Numbered from the stretch's first letter, positions 23,883 to 32,349 are shown. The stretch is DNA of 43,823 nt from Desulfovibrionales bacterium (GCA_030156255.1 JASGMV010000033.1:1-43823); one strand, 5' to 3'. Translations and numbers: made by a program. The notes: generated by a model from the sequence alone, not told the origin.

Positions 23883-25952
23883 TCAAGCTTTGATATGAAA
23901 TTTTTGCATTTTGGCGTACAAGGTCGTTCTGCCTATTCCAAGCGCTCTCGCCGTCCGGCTCACGTTTCCGTCGTGGAAGCTCAAAGCTTCCCGAATGGCG
24001 TCGGACTCCACTTTCTCCAACTGGAAACTTTGCGGGGAATTCTGATCCAGCGGCTCCGTTTCAACGGTGTGGGCCTTCATAAGATAGGGAGGCAGGCTTT
24101 CAACGCCGATTTCGGAGCCGGTCACGTTGTTCAGCGCATACTCCATGCAATTAAACAGCTCCCGGACATTCCCGGGCCAATCATAGGCGCTCAGGATGTC
24201 GCACACTTCCTCGCTGATTTCAAAATTCGGCGTATCGAATTCTTCGCAAAGTTTGCGGACACGGTGTCTGGCCAAAAGCAAAATATCGTCCGTCCGTTGC
24301 CTCAGAGGCGGAATCTCGATGCCGACGACGTTGATGCGATAATACAAATCACTTCGGAACTCTCCCCGTTCGACCAAGGACTCCAAATCGCGGTTGGTGG
24401 CCGCGACGACCTTTACGTCCACGGGGCGCGGCTCAAGCCCGCCGACCGGCACAATGGCCCGGTCCTCCAACGCACGCAACAGATTCACTTGCAGCGAAAG
24501 CGGCATCTCGGAAATTTCGTCCAGAAACAGCACCCCTTTGTCGGCCTTTTCGAACTTGCCGATGCGCCCTTTGCGCAAGGCGCCGGTAAACGCCCCCGGC
24601 GCGTAGCCGAACAGTTCGCTTTGCACCAACTCTTCGGAAAAGGCGCCGCAGTTCACCGCCACGAAAGGCCCCTTGGCGCGTTTGCCGGCCTGATGGATGC
24701 CGCGGGCGAAAAGCTCCTTGCCGGCGCCTGTTTCCCCGACAAGCAAAACGGTCGACGGCGTTTTCGCCGCATTGGCGGCCCGTGCGATGGCGCCCCGCAT
24801 GACCTGGCTGGTATGCAAAATGTCTTCAAAGCCGCTGGAGGGCGCCCTTTTGGCCGGCGCCTCCGCGCTCAATTGGCCCTCGCCGGGAAAACAGCGCGTT
24901 CGCTGCATCTCGCAAACCGTGATGATCAACTCTTCTCCGCACCCCACGGTGGAGCAAATTCGGGCGGCCTGCACCAGCAACTTGGGGTTGGTCCGGCATT
25001 TGAGCATGACGGGCTGACGCCGCTCCTTCACGGCCGAATCAGCGCGCAACGCCTCCATATCGAAGTAAGCGTTCGCACGGCTTCCGCGTAAAGCCTCTCC
25101 GGAGACGCCGAGCAAAGCCTCGGCCGCGCTGTTCACGGAACGGATACCGCCGGACTTGTCCACAGCGATCATACCGGTCAGCACGGAGTTGAACAGCGTG
25201 GAGACCAGAGAACTCACCTGGGTTTCCAGCTCCCTGAAGTAAAAACGGCTCAGGCGCAGCTCCAGTTCACGGGCGGCGTGAAGCACCTGGCCGAGGCAAA
25301 AGGAATGGTCGGAGTCGGCCGGTCCGGAAATGTCGAAGCACCCCCAAATATTACCGTGCGGATCGAAAATGGGAGCAGCCGTGCAGCTCCAGGTATGGTG
25401 GCTCTGGCAGAAATGCTCTTGCCCGAACACCTGCATGGCGAGGCCGGTGACCAAAGCCGTTCCGATGGCGTTGGTGCCGACGCAGGTTTCCGCCCAATTG
25501 GCGCCCGGCCCGAAATTCAGCTTATCCGCCTCCCGCAGGATGCTGACGTCGCCATAGGTTTTGGCCAGCCGGGCGTTGGAGTCGGCAATGGTGATCAGAA
25601 GTTTCTTGCCCTTCACCGCGGCGTAGGTTTCCGCGATGACGTCGTTGCCCACATGGTCCAGGGTGGCGGTAAACGGCTCCAGACGCGACATGGGCAAAAA
25701 ATCCCAGCAGGACCGGGGAGAGGGGTCGACGTGCATCTCCCGGCAACGCCGCCAGGAGTCCATGATTTGTCCATCCAGACCGTCCCCCTGGACTCGTCCG
25801 TCTTCAACATACTGCTTCCACTGGATAAAACTTACCTGAGGCTTCTTCCCCCTCCGAGGAATCGACCGGGAGGGTCTTTTCACGTCGAAATCCGTCATAC
25901 GGAGCTCCTGACGAATCCCGAATTGATCACCATCCCTGTAAAGCGAATGCAT
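23883..25952 (-). CDS. acoR: AcoR-like sigma-54-dependent transcriptional activator
   Basis: A 689-residue enhancer-binding protein. Order: N-terminal linker, GAF-type sensor domain (about 80-240, with NFGPGANWAETCVGTNAIG typical of AcoR), PAS domain (about 255-325), AAA+ domain (about 370-605) with Walker A GETGAGKE, GAFTGA loop and LFLDEI, and a Fis-type helix-turn-helix (NVSRTARALGIGRTTLYAKM). It lacks a receiver domain, so it senses a ligand directly. Two starts are plausible: ATG 25952 (GGGAGG before it) and ATG 25898 (AGGAG before it). It is divergent from the dehydrogenase operon, which has a sigma-54 promoter, so it most likely activates that operon in response to acetoin or a related substrate. 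Confidence 0.9.
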   Translation of the reverse strand: MHSLYRDGDQFGIRQELRMTDFDVKRPSRSIPRRGKKPQVSFIQWKQYVEDGRVQGDGLDGQIMDSWRRCREMHVDPSPRSCWDFLPMSRLEPFTATLDHVGNDVIAETYAAVKGKKLLITIADSNARLAKTYGDVSILREADKLNFGPGANWAETCVGTNAIGTALVTGLAMQVFGQEHFCQSHHTWSCTAAPIFDPHGNIWGCFDISGPADSDHSFCLGQVLHAARELELRLSRFYFRELETQVSSLVSTLFNSVLTGMIAVDKSGGIRSVNSAAEALLGVSGEALRGSRANAYFDMEALRADSAVKERRQPVMLKCRTNPKLLVQAARICSTVGCGEELIITVCEMQRTRCFPGEGQLSAEAPAKRAPSSGFEDILHTSQVMRGAIARAANAAKTPSTVLLVGETGAGKELFARGIHQAGKRAKGPFVAVNCGAFSEELVQSELFGYAPGAFTGALRKGRIGKFEKADKGVLFLDEISEMPLSLQVNLLRALEDRAIVPVGGLEPRPVDVKVVAATNRDLESLVERGEFRSDLYYRINVVGIEIPPLRQRTDDILLLARHRVRKLCEEFDTPNFEISEEVCDILSAYDWPGNVRELFNCMEYALNNVTGSEIGVESLPPYLMKAHTVETEPLDQNSPQSFQLEKVESDAIREALSFHDGNVSRTARALGIGRTTLYAKMQKFHIKA

Positions 25953-26030
25953 ACATCCTCCCGCTCGGACTGGACCTGTTCCAAGGCATTATATACCACC
26001 CTCCCATATAACCCAATCTGAACGAGTTTT

Positions 26031-26048
26031 GAACAATGTCAAGTGTTC
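26031..26048. promoter_or_regulatory. candidate AcoR binding dyad
   Basis: GAACAATGTCAAGTGTTC has half-sites GAACA and TGTTC eight bases apart, 176 bases upstream of the sigma-54 promoter and close to the divergent regulator gene. Position fits an upstream activating site. A weaker TGTT-N9-AACA pair lies near 26144. Assignment to AcoR is inference. Confidence 0.4.
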
Positions 26049-26223
26049 CATTTCGGGGCGCCGGAGCAGCCATCTGGCGCGTTTTCTTATAGAAAAACAA
26101 AGAGTTACTCTAAAGCCGCAAATTCCGCGATACTTCTCTTCAGGATGTTCAACTACGAAACAGAGAGCGCCGTTTTCAGACGAAGCGCCCACTTATCCAT
26201 CCAAAAAAACTAGGAATATTTCG

Positions 26224-26240
26224 CTGGCATTACTGTTGCT
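26224..26240 (+). promoter_or_regulatory. sigma-54 promoter of the acetoin-dehydrogenase-type operon
   Basis: CTGGCATTACTGTTGCT has GG and GC exactly 10 bases apart and matches TGGCAC-N5-TTGC at all but one conserved base. It lies 40 bases before the E2 start codon and downstream of the divergent AcoR-like gene, which carries the GAFTGA motif needed to activate such promoters. Confidence 0.8.
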
Positions 26241-26280
26241 TACCCAATCTGTCACGTCTGTAAACACAGGAGGATCCAAC

Positions 26281-27642
26281 ATGGCTCATGAAGTGATCAT
26301 GCCCAAATGGGGCCTGACCATGACCGAAGGAAAAATTGCTCGATGGCTCAAGGCCGAGGGCGAGACCGTCGCGGAGGGCGAGCCTCTTCTGGAGGTCGAA
26401 ACGGATAAAATCACCAACGAGGTCGAGTCTCCGGCGAGCGGCGTTCTCGCCCAGATCGTCGTTCCGGCGGGAGAAGTCGCGGCGGTGCAGGCGGTGCTGG
26501 CCGTCATCGCGGCCCCGGGAGAAACACCGGAGCGAGTCTCCGGCGGCGCCCCCGTGAGCGCCGCGCCCGCGCAAGCCTCGGACAAGCCCGCCGCCGCTGC
26601 GGCCGCCCCGGTCGAGGAGGAAGGCTTCACGCCCGCCATGCCCGCGGCGCGCAAACTCGCCAAGGAGCTGGGCATTGCGCTGTCTTCGGTGCAAGGAACC
26701 GGCCCCGGAGGCAAGATCACCAGAAAGGACGTCCAGGCCGCCGCGGACGCCGGCCCTGCAGTCAACGCCAGCCCCAAGGCCATCGAATTCGCCAAGTCCA
26801 AGGGCGTCGACCTCAGCCAGGTCCAAGGCTCGGGAGAAGGCGGCAAAATCACCAAGGCCGACATTCTCCGCGCCATGAGCCCGACCTCCGCGGCCAAGCC
26901 GGCGGCGCCCAAGGCCCAAGCCGCCGCCCCGACTCCCGCCGCAACTTCGGCCGGCGACACGGTCATCCCCATGGAGGGCGTGCGCAAGCTGGTCGCCGAC
27001 AACATGATGGCCAGCCTCAACAAAGCGGCCCAACTCTCGGTTTTCGTCGAGGCGGACGTCACGGAGACGGCGCGCCTGCGCAACGTTATGCTCCAGCGCA
27101 ACAAGAAAAATCCCGACTACCGGCTGTCGTACAACGACATCATCGCCTACGCGGTGTGCCGCGCCCTGAAGCGCAACGCCATCATGAACTCCACGCTGCA
27201 GGAGGACGGCATCCACGTGCACGAGCACGTCAACCTCGGCGTGGCCGTGTCTTTGCCCAACGGCTTGATCGTGCCCAACGTGAAAAACGCCGACGCCTAC
27301 TCCCTTGAAGAGCTGAAGGACAAGGTCCGGGACGCCGCGAGCCGCGCCAGAAAAGGCGGCCTGAACATGGATGAAATCTCCGGAGGGACGTTCACCATCA
27401 GCAATGTGAGCATGTTGGGCATGGACGGCTTCACTCCCATTCTCAATCCGCCGGAGACCGGCATTCTCGGCGTCGGCCGCGTGGTGGAGAAGCCCGCGGT
27501 CAAGGACGGACAAATCTGCATCCGCCAGATGATGACGCTGTCTTTGACCTTCAACCACATGGCGACCGACGGCGCGCCGGCCATGACCTTCCTGCGCGAC
27601 CTGGCGGATATGTTGGAAACCCCCGGCCTGATGCTGGGTTAG
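26281..27642 (+). CDS. acoC: dihydrolipoamide acyltransferase (E2) of acetoin-type dehydrogenase
   Basis: A 453-residue E2. The lipoyl domain (1-78) has K43 in VETDKIT as lipoylation site. Ala/Pro-rich linkers separate two peripheral-subunit-binding domains: one starting FTPAMPAARKLAKELGI and one starting VNASPKAIEFAKSKGVDL, both with the G-x-GG-KIT motif. The catalytic domain (about 220-453) ends with FNHMATDGAPA, the HxxxDG active site. The start at 26281 is fixed by AGGAGG seven bases upstream; the frame is open further 5' but includes the sigma-54 promoter. First gene of the operon. It takes the acetyl (acyl) group from E1 and passes it to CoA. Two E3-binding domains are unusual for a bacterial E2. 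Confidence 0.9.
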   Translation: MAHEVIMPKWGLTMTEGKIARWLKAEGETVAEGEPLLEVETDKITNEVESPASGVLAQIVVPAGEVAAVQAVLAVIAAPGETPERVSGGAPVSAAPAQASDKPAAAAAAPVEEEGFTPAMPAARKLAKELGIALSSVQGTGPGGKITRKDVQAAADAGPAVNASPKAIEFAKSKGVDLSQVQGSGEGGKITKADILRAMSPTSAAKPAAPKAQAAAPTPAATSAGDTVIPMEGVRKLVADNMMASLNKAAQLSVFVEADVTETARLRNVMLQRNKKNPDYRLSYNDIIAYAVCRALKRNAIMNSTLQEDGIHVHEHVNLGVAVSLPNGLIVPNVKNADAYSLEELKDKVRDAASRARKGGLNMDEISGGTFTISNVSMLGMDGFTPILNPPETGILGVGRVVEKPAVKDGQICIRQMMTLSLTFNHMATDGAPAMTFLRDLADMLETPGLMLG

Positions 27643-27675
27643 AGCATCCTGCTATGGGAAATAGCTCCATGCCCA

Positions 27676-27704
27676 GGCGGCGCGAAACTGGGGGAAGCGC
27701 CGCC
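27676..27704 (+). other. intercistronic hairpin between E2 and Lin0512 genes
   Basis: A perfect 8-bp stem GGCGGCGC/GCGCCGCC with a 13-base loop lies in the 137-base gap. No T-run follows, so it is more likely an RNA stability or processing structure than a terminator. Confidence 0.5.
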
Positions 27705-27779
27705 CGCGGGCTTCTCGCAGACGGGCTTGGCGCTCCGTCAGGCGGCAAGCTCAAGCGCAAAACGTTATAGGAGATCGAC

Positions 27780-28205
27780 ATGGCCAAAAAGCGCTTCGCC
27801 ATTGAACTCGGATACGGCGCGGATTTGCACGGCGAGAACATGACCACAGCCGCCGTGCGGGCCGTACGGGACGCCGTTTCCCACGCCTGCCTGTGCGGCA
27901 TCCTGGAGATTTGCGGACTCTCGGACCTCGACCGCGTCCACGTGCACGCGGAGGCGGCGGTTCCCGATCCGGAAAGCGTGGACCGCGACGCCGTGCTCTC
28001 GGCCATACCCCTCGGCCAAAAAACGCTGAAGGTCGTCAAAGGCGGCCTGATCGTGGAGGGCGTAGAGGTCCCCCGCTTCGCTCCCGGCGTGGACCACATC
28101 GTCATGGCCTGCGCGGCGCTGACCGTCTCCATCGAGACCGATGCGGCGTCCGATTCGAGCGCTCCCGGTAAACAAGCCTGCGGATGCTCTGCAGGCGACA
28201 ACTAA
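27780..28205 (+). CDS. Lin0512-family protein
   Basis: A 141-residue protein of the conserved but uncharacterised Lin0512 family, recognised by its start (KRFAIELGYGADLHGENMT) and by the AAVRAVRDAVSHACLCG and KVVKGGLIVEG segments. It has no signal peptide or membrane helix. The C-terminus ends in a short tail with cysteines (KQACGCSAGDN) that could bind metal. TAGGAGATCG precedes ATG 27780. It is enclosed in the dehydrogenase operon between E2 and E1 alpha, with 14 bases to the latter, so it must be made together with them. A role in cofactor handling, substrate binding or complex assembly is possible but not shown by the sequence. Confidence 0.8.
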   Translation: MAKKRFAIELGYGADLHGENMTTAAVRAVRDAVSHACLCGILEICGLSDLDRVHVHAEAAVPDPESVDRDAVLSAIPLGQKTLKVVKGGLIVEGVEVPRFAPGVDHIVMACAALTVSIETDAASDSSAPGKQACGCSAGDN

Positions 28206-28219
28206 TGGAGGTGGCGTCA

Positions 28220-29179
28220 ATGACTCCCGACAAAAAGACATTGGTTCACATGTACGAAACCATGAACAAAATCCGCATGTTCGAAAAAAAATTGCAGGAT
28301 TTCTTCGCGGCGGGCGAAATTCCCGGATTCGTTCACCTCTACCTCGGCGAGGAAGCCGTGGCCACCGGCGCCTGCTCGGCCTTGACCGACAAGGACAAGA
28401 TCACCAGCACGCACAGAGGCCACGGCCATCTGCTCGCAAAGGGCGGTGACCTGAAGCTGATGATGGCGGAAATCTTCGGCAGAAAAACCGGGTATTGCCT
28501 CGGCAAGGGCGGCTCCATGCACATCGCCGACCTGGACCTCGGCATCCTCGGCGCCAACGGCATCGTGGGCGGCGGCGGCCCTCTGGCCACGGGCGCGGCC
28601 TTCGCCTCCAAGTACAGCAAGGCCGACACCGTCACGGTCTGCTTCTTCGGAGACGGCGCCTCCAACCAGGGCACGACCCAGGAATCCCTGAACCTGGCCA
28701 GCGCCTGGAAGCTGCCGCTCGTCTTCGTCAACGAGAACAACGGTTACGGCATCTCCTGCCCGCAGTGCAAATCCATGGCCGTCACGGACATCGCCGACCG
28801 CGCCGCGGCCTACGACATGCCCGGCGTGGTGGTGGACGGCAACGATGTTCTCGCCGTGTTCGAGGCCGTGTCCGAGGCCGTGAAGCGCGCCCGCAACGGC
28901 GAAGGCCCGTCCCTCATCGAATGCAAGACCTACCGCTGGCGCGGGCACTTCGAAGGCGACGCCTGCACCTACCGTTGCCAGGAAGAGCTGGACGAATGGA
29001 TGGGCAAGGACCCCATTCCGCGTTTCGAGGCCAAATTGGTGGAAAGCGGCGCCGTCAGCAAGAAGGAAGCGGCCGCCATCCAGGATCGCATCGCCAAGGA
29101 GATCGAGGAAGCGGTGACGTTCGCCAAACAGAGTCCCTTCCCCGATCCGTCCGAATTGTTGGACAATGTGTACGCCTAG
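28220..29179 (+). CDS. acoA: thiamine-diphosphate-dependent dehydrogenase E1 alpha (AcoA-like)
   Basis: A 319-residue E1 alpha subunit. It binds thiamine diphosphate and, with E1 beta, cleaves acetoin (or decarboxylates a 2-oxo acid) and loads the acyl group on the E2 lipoyl arm. The TPP motif starts at FFGDGASNQG and ends at NENN. Other family landmarks are HRGHGH, GKGGSMHIAD and TYRWRGHFEGD. The start at ATG 28220 follows GGAGGTGG at a normal distance; an upstream in-frame ATG at 28184 overlaps the previous gene and lacks a ribosome site. Context (AcoR-like activator, AcoX) favours acetoin over pyruvate or branched-chain acids, but substrate cannot be proven by sequence. Confidence 0.9.
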   Translation: MTPDKKTLVHMYETMNKIRMFEKKLQDFFAAGEIPGFVHLYLGEEAVATGACSALTDKDKITSTHRGHGHLLAKGGDLKLMMAEIFGRKTGYCLGKGGSMHIADLDLGILGANGIVGGGGPLATGAAFASKYSKADTVTVCFFGDGASNQGTTQESLNLASAWKLPLVFVNENNGYGISCPQCKSMAVTDIADRAAAYDMPGVVVDGNDVLAVFEAVSEAVKRARNGEGPSLIECKTYRWRGHFEGDACTYRCQEELDEWMGKDPIPRFEAKLVESGAVSKKEAAAIQDRIAKEIEEAVTFAKQSPFPDPSELLDNVYA

Positions 29180-29227
29180 GCGCGTGTTCGCCTCCTTGCA
29201 TCGAAACATCCACCACGGAGAATGAAA

Positions 29228-30199
29228 ATGCCCGAGAAAACATATCTTCAGGCCTTGAATGAAGCGTTGCGGCAGGAAATGGAGCGCGATGAAAAAGTGT
29301 TCATCATGGGAGAGGACGTCGGCCAGTTCGGCGGCTGCTTCGGCGTGACGCAAGGGCTCTTCGAGAAGTTCGGCGAGGAGCGGGTCCGGGACACTCCCAT
29401 CACGGAGAGCGTCATCGTGGGCTGCGCCGCCGGCGCGGCGGCGAGCGGCCTTCGTCCCGTGGCCGAACTGATGTTCGTCGACTTCATCGGCGTCGCCATG
29501 GATCAATTGTTCAACCAGGCGGCCAAGATGCGCTTCATGTTCGGCGGCAAGGCCACGGTCCCCATGACGCTGCGCATGCCCCAGGGCGCCGGCATCGGCG
29601 CCGCGGCGCAGCACTCCCAGAGTCTGGAAGCGTGGTTCATGCACATTCCCGGATTGAAGGTGGTCATCCCTTCGACGCCTTACGACGCCAAAGGGCTGCT
29701 CATCAGCGCCATTCGCGACGACAGCCCCACCGTGTTCCTGGAGCACAAGATGCTCTACGGCGTGTCCGGCGAAGTTCCGGACGAGGCGTACGCCATCGAA
29801 CTCGGCAAGGCCGACGTCAAGCGGGAAGGCTCCGACGTCACCATCGTGGCCACGTCCCTGATGGTCCATACGGCCCTGGCCGCTGCCGAAAAGCTCAAGG
29901 CCGACGGTATCGAGGCCGAAGTCGTGGACCCGCGTTGCCTCAATCCCCTGGACAAGTACACCATCATCGAATCCATCAAGAAGACCAATGCGCTGGTCAT
30001 CGCCCACGAAGCCGTACAATACGCCGGCCCCGGTGCGGAAATCGCGGCCATGGCGGCCGAAGAGGCCCTGGATTATCTCGACGCGCCCATCAAGCGCGTG
30101 GGAGCGCCCTTCTGTCCGGTCCCCTTCTCTCCGCCGCTGGAGAAGGCCTACATCCCCGATGCGGACGATATCGTTGCAGCGGTGAAGTCGATCCGCTAA
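29228..30199 (+). CDS. acoB: thiamine-diphosphate-dependent dehydrogenase E1 beta (AcoB-like)
   Basis: A 323-residue E1 beta subunit that completes the E1 heterotetramer. The pyrimidine-binding half has MGEDVGQFGGCFGVT and RVRDTPITES, the C-terminal transketolase half has SDVTIVATSLMVHTAL and VVDPRCLNPLD. GGAG at 29217-29220 suits ATG 29228 (spacing 7) better than the ATG at 29222. It is 48 bases from E1 alpha. Length and motifs are normal for the family, with no sign of damage. Confidence 0.9.
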   Translation: MPEKTYLQALNEALRQEMERDEKVFIMGEDVGQFGGCFGVTQGLFEKFGEERVRDTPITESVIVGCAAGAAASGLRPVAELMFVDFIGVAMDQLFNQAAKMRFMFGGKATVPMTLRMPQGAGIGAAAQHSQSLEAWFMHIPGLKVVIPSTPYDAKGLLISAIRDDSPTVFLEHKMLYGVSGEVPDEAYAIELGKADVKREGSDVTIVATSLMVHTALAAAEKLKADGIEAEVVDPRCLNPLDKYTIIESIKKTNALVIAHEAVQYAGPGAEIAAMAAEEALDYLDAPIKRVGAPFCPVPFSPPLEKAYIPDADDIVAAVKSIR

Positions 30200-30212
30200 C
30201 CTCCTGCATAAG

Positions 30213-30243
30213 GAGCGGTGGAGCACCCGACGCTCCACCGCTC
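30213..30243 (+). other. perfect 12-bp hairpin before the AcoX-like gene
   Basis: GAGCGGTGGAGC and GCTCCACCGCTC pair over 12 bases with a 7-base loop. The stem ends four bases before the AAGGA ribosome site of the AcoX-like gene and has no T-run. It could block exonucleases at the 3' end of the E1 message or lower translation of the next gene. Confidence 0.6.
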
Positions 30244-30261
30244 AACACAAGGATCCCATTG

Positions 30262-31245
30262 GTGAGTATTGCAGGCATACTGGCGAACCCGGCTTCGGGG
30301 AAGGACATCCGCCGGCTGGTGGCGCACGGCAGCGTTTTCGACAACCAGGAGAAGGTCCGCATGACGCGGCGGCTGATCCTGGGCATGGAGCGCGGGGGCG
30401 TGGAGCGCATCGTCTACATGCCCGACGCCTACGGCGTCGTGGAGCGGGCGTTGAGCGCCATCTCCCCCGCCATTCCGGTGACGCCCCTCGAAACGCCCAT
30501 GCGCAACACCCAGCAGGACACGACCACGGCCGCCGAGATCATGGAGACTCTCGGCGTCGCCTGCATGGTGGTCCTCGGCGGGGACGGGACCAGCCGGGCC
30601 GCGTGCAAGGGAACCGTCAACGTTCCGATCCTGCCCCTTTCCACCGGAACCAACAACGTGTTCCCCTTCATGGGCGAGGCCACCATCGCCGGGCTCGCCG
30701 CAGGCGTTACGGCCTCGGGCAAGCTCCCCATCGAGCAATGCTGCGTGCAGGTGTGCATGTTCGACATTCTGCGAAATCAGGAGGTCATCGACATCGCCCT
30801 GGTGGACGCCGCCGTGTACGACGACGTCTTCATGGCCTCGCGGGCGGTCTGGCGGCTGGACAAGGTGCCGCAGCTCTTCCTGACCCGGTGCCGGGCCGAC
30901 TCCATCGGGCTTTCGGCCATCGGCGGACAACTGCGAAGCATCCGGCCGGAGGAGCCCAGAGGCCTGGCCCTGGAGCTTGGCGAACCGGCGGACGCCTCGG
31001 TCACCGCGGCCATCGCGCCGGGCATGTTCGCAACGGTGGGCGTACGCGGCGTCAAGGAAATGCTCCCGGACGAAATCCACCCCATCCACACGGCGCCGGG
31101 AATGATCGCCGTGGACGGCGAACGCGAGGTGGACATCCACCGCGGCGACGCCATGGCCATCCGCCTCAACACGGCCGGCCCCAAGGTGGTGGACGTCCGG
31201 CGCGTCATGGACCTGTCCAGGAAGCGCGGGCTTTTCGTCCGCTGA
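30262..31245 (+). CDS. acoX: AcoX-like protein, ATP-NAD kinase superfamily
   Basis: A 327-residue protein of the ATP-NAD kinase/diacylglycerol kinase fold. The nucleotide motif VVLGGDGTSR lies near residue 100, followed by LPLSTGTNNVFP; NPASGKD near the N-terminus is another conserved element. Proteins of this kind accompany acetoin dehydrogenase operons as AcoX; their activity is not settled. The likely start is GTG 30262 with AAGGA eight bases upstream; TTG 30259 is an alternative. The N-terminus (VSIAGILANPASG) is typical. It is separated from E1 beta by 62 bases containing the hairpin at 30213, so its expression may differ from that of the dehydrogenase. Confidence 0.85.
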   Translation: MSIAGILANPASGKDIRRLVAHGSVFDNQEKVRMTRRLILGMERGGVERIVYMPDAYGVVERALSAISPAIPVTPLETPMRNTQQDTTTAAEIMETLGVACMVVLGGDGTSRAACKGTVNVPILPLSTGTNNVFPFMGEATIAGLAAGVTASGKLPIEQCCVQVCMFDILRNQEVIDIALVDAAVYDDVFMASRAVWRLDKVPQLFLTRCRADSIGLSAIGGQLRSIRPEEPRGLALELGEPADASVTAAIAPGMFATVGVRGVKEMLPDEIHPIHTAPGMIAVDGEREVDIHRGDAMAIRLNTAGPKVVDVRRVMDLSRKRGLFVR

Positions 31246-31268
31246 CAATCAAAACAAGGAGTACGAAA

Positions 31269-31577
31269 ATGGCCGACACACTCAAGGCGGCGTTTATTTT
31301 TGTCGCCCCCAACGCCGATCCCGACGAACACAGGAACTGGGTCAAGACCGAGCAGGTCGAGCTACTGGCCGTAGCCGTCAGCGATTACAACCAGGCTGAG
31401 GCGTTGGCCAAGGAGCTGGTGGAGAAGGAAGGAATCGGCGCCATCGAACTCTGCGGCGGATTCGGCATCCAGGGCGCGGCCCGCATCGCGGCCGCCGTGA
31501 ACGTTCCGGTGGGCGTGGTGCGCTTCGACGTCCATCCCGGTCTGGGCAACGTCAGCGGCGACAAACTGTTCGCCTGA
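31269..31577 (+). CDS. small DUF6506-type protein, last gene of the operon
   Basis: A 102-residue cytoplasmic protein resembling the uncharacterised DUF6506 family: AAFIFVAPNADPDEHR at the start, ELCGGFGIQGAARIA in the middle and VPVGVVRFDVHPGLG near the end. The alternating strand-helix pattern with glycine-rich turns suggests a small alpha/beta fold, possibly ligand-binding. AAGGAG lies seven bases before ATG 31269. It is 23 bases from the AcoX-like gene and is followed by a terminator, so it belongs to the dehydrogenase operon. No function is known to me. Confidence 0.75.
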   Translation: MADTLKAAFIFVAPNADPDEHRNWVKTEQVELLAVAVSDYNQAEALAKELVEKEGIGAIELCGGFGIQGAARIAAAVNVPVGVVRFDVHPGLGNVSGDKLFA

Positions 31578-31657
31578 TCCGGACAAGGCGAACAAACCGC
31601 GGAGCGCCGGACGCGCAATCTCCGACCTCGGTTCGTTCGCCAATCGAACGGCACGGA

Positions 31658-31691
31658 AAAAGGCGGAGCCGAATCTTCGACGCCGCCTTTT
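31658..31691. terminator. bidirectional terminator between the aco-type operon and the thioesterase gene
   Basis: AAAAGGCGG (31658-31666) pairs with CCGCCTTTT (31683-31691), giving a GC stem with T-runs in both directions. It separates the plus-strand operon ending at 31577 from the convergent gene ending at 31718. Confidence 0.85.
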
Positions 31692-31717
31692 CTCGCGCTC
31701 TTTGAGCGCAGCCTGGG

Positions 31718-32107
31718 TTATTTCCCCGTCAACACGTGTTTTCCGGGCGTAAAGCAAGTGAACTCGCCGACGAAGACGGAGGCGCCCTCGCACAGGACCT
31801 CCACCTGAACCAAAATCTTTTTTCCGTCCGGCTCCAGGACCTGGGCGCGCGCCTCCAGCTCCGCCCCTGCGCGCACCGGCTTCAAAAACCGCGTCTGCGC
31901 AGCGCCAAGCACCACGTTCGGATGGTTCACGGCGAGCATGGCCGCGTAATCGGCCATCCCGAACACGAATCCGCCATGTACGAGTCCGCTTGCGTCGGCG
32001 GCCATCTGATCGGAAGTCTTGAGCTTGATGACGCTTCCGCCCTCGCTCAACTCCACAGGCTCGCCGCACAACGAACGATTGATCTTCTCATGTGTTTTGA
32101 TTTCCAT
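31718..32107 (-). CDS. PaaI-family hotdog thioesterase
   Basis: A 129-residue hotdog-fold protein. GLVHGGFVFGMADYAAM is the family active-site region (HGG, then Asp on the central helix). Such enzymes hydrolyse acyl-CoA thioesters; the specific substrate is unknown. The start is placed at ATG 32107 (MEIKTHEKINRSLCG), which has only a weak GAG-type ribosome site; the frame is open further upstream, but that part has no thioesterase similarity. It is 242 bases from the next gene on the same strand. A nearby acyl-CoA-producing dehydrogenase makes a housekeeping or acyl-CoA release role plausible, but this is only context. Confidence 0.8.
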   Translation of the reverse strand: MEIKTHEKINRSLCGEPVELSEGGSVIKLKTSDQMAADASGLVHGGFVFGMADYAAMLAVNHPNVVLGAAQTRFLKPVRAGAELEARAQVLEPDGKKILVQVEVLCEGASVFVGEFTCFTPGKHVLTGK

Positions 32108-32349
32108 GCCAAACTCAAACAACACATCGGGGGGCTTTGTCAACTCCCGCCCCGGACCGAGGCGCAAGCCCGGTTCATCGATTTCGCAATTGCGTCCGCA
32201 AAGGAGCGCGGTCTCCTGGCGCATTATGAAAGGCGCGGCGCGCCGTCCCGGACCTGGCCCAAGCAGGCGCGGAGGAGCCTGCTTTTGGAGGCGGGACCAG
32301 CCGAAGACGGTGCGCCGCGTCGGATCGACCAAGACTGTCGGACGCCATC

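Noticed and set aside
28217-30238. 673-codon minus-strand open frame across E1 alpha and beta
   Set aside because: Antisense shadow; the plus strand carries complete TPP-enzyme motifs.
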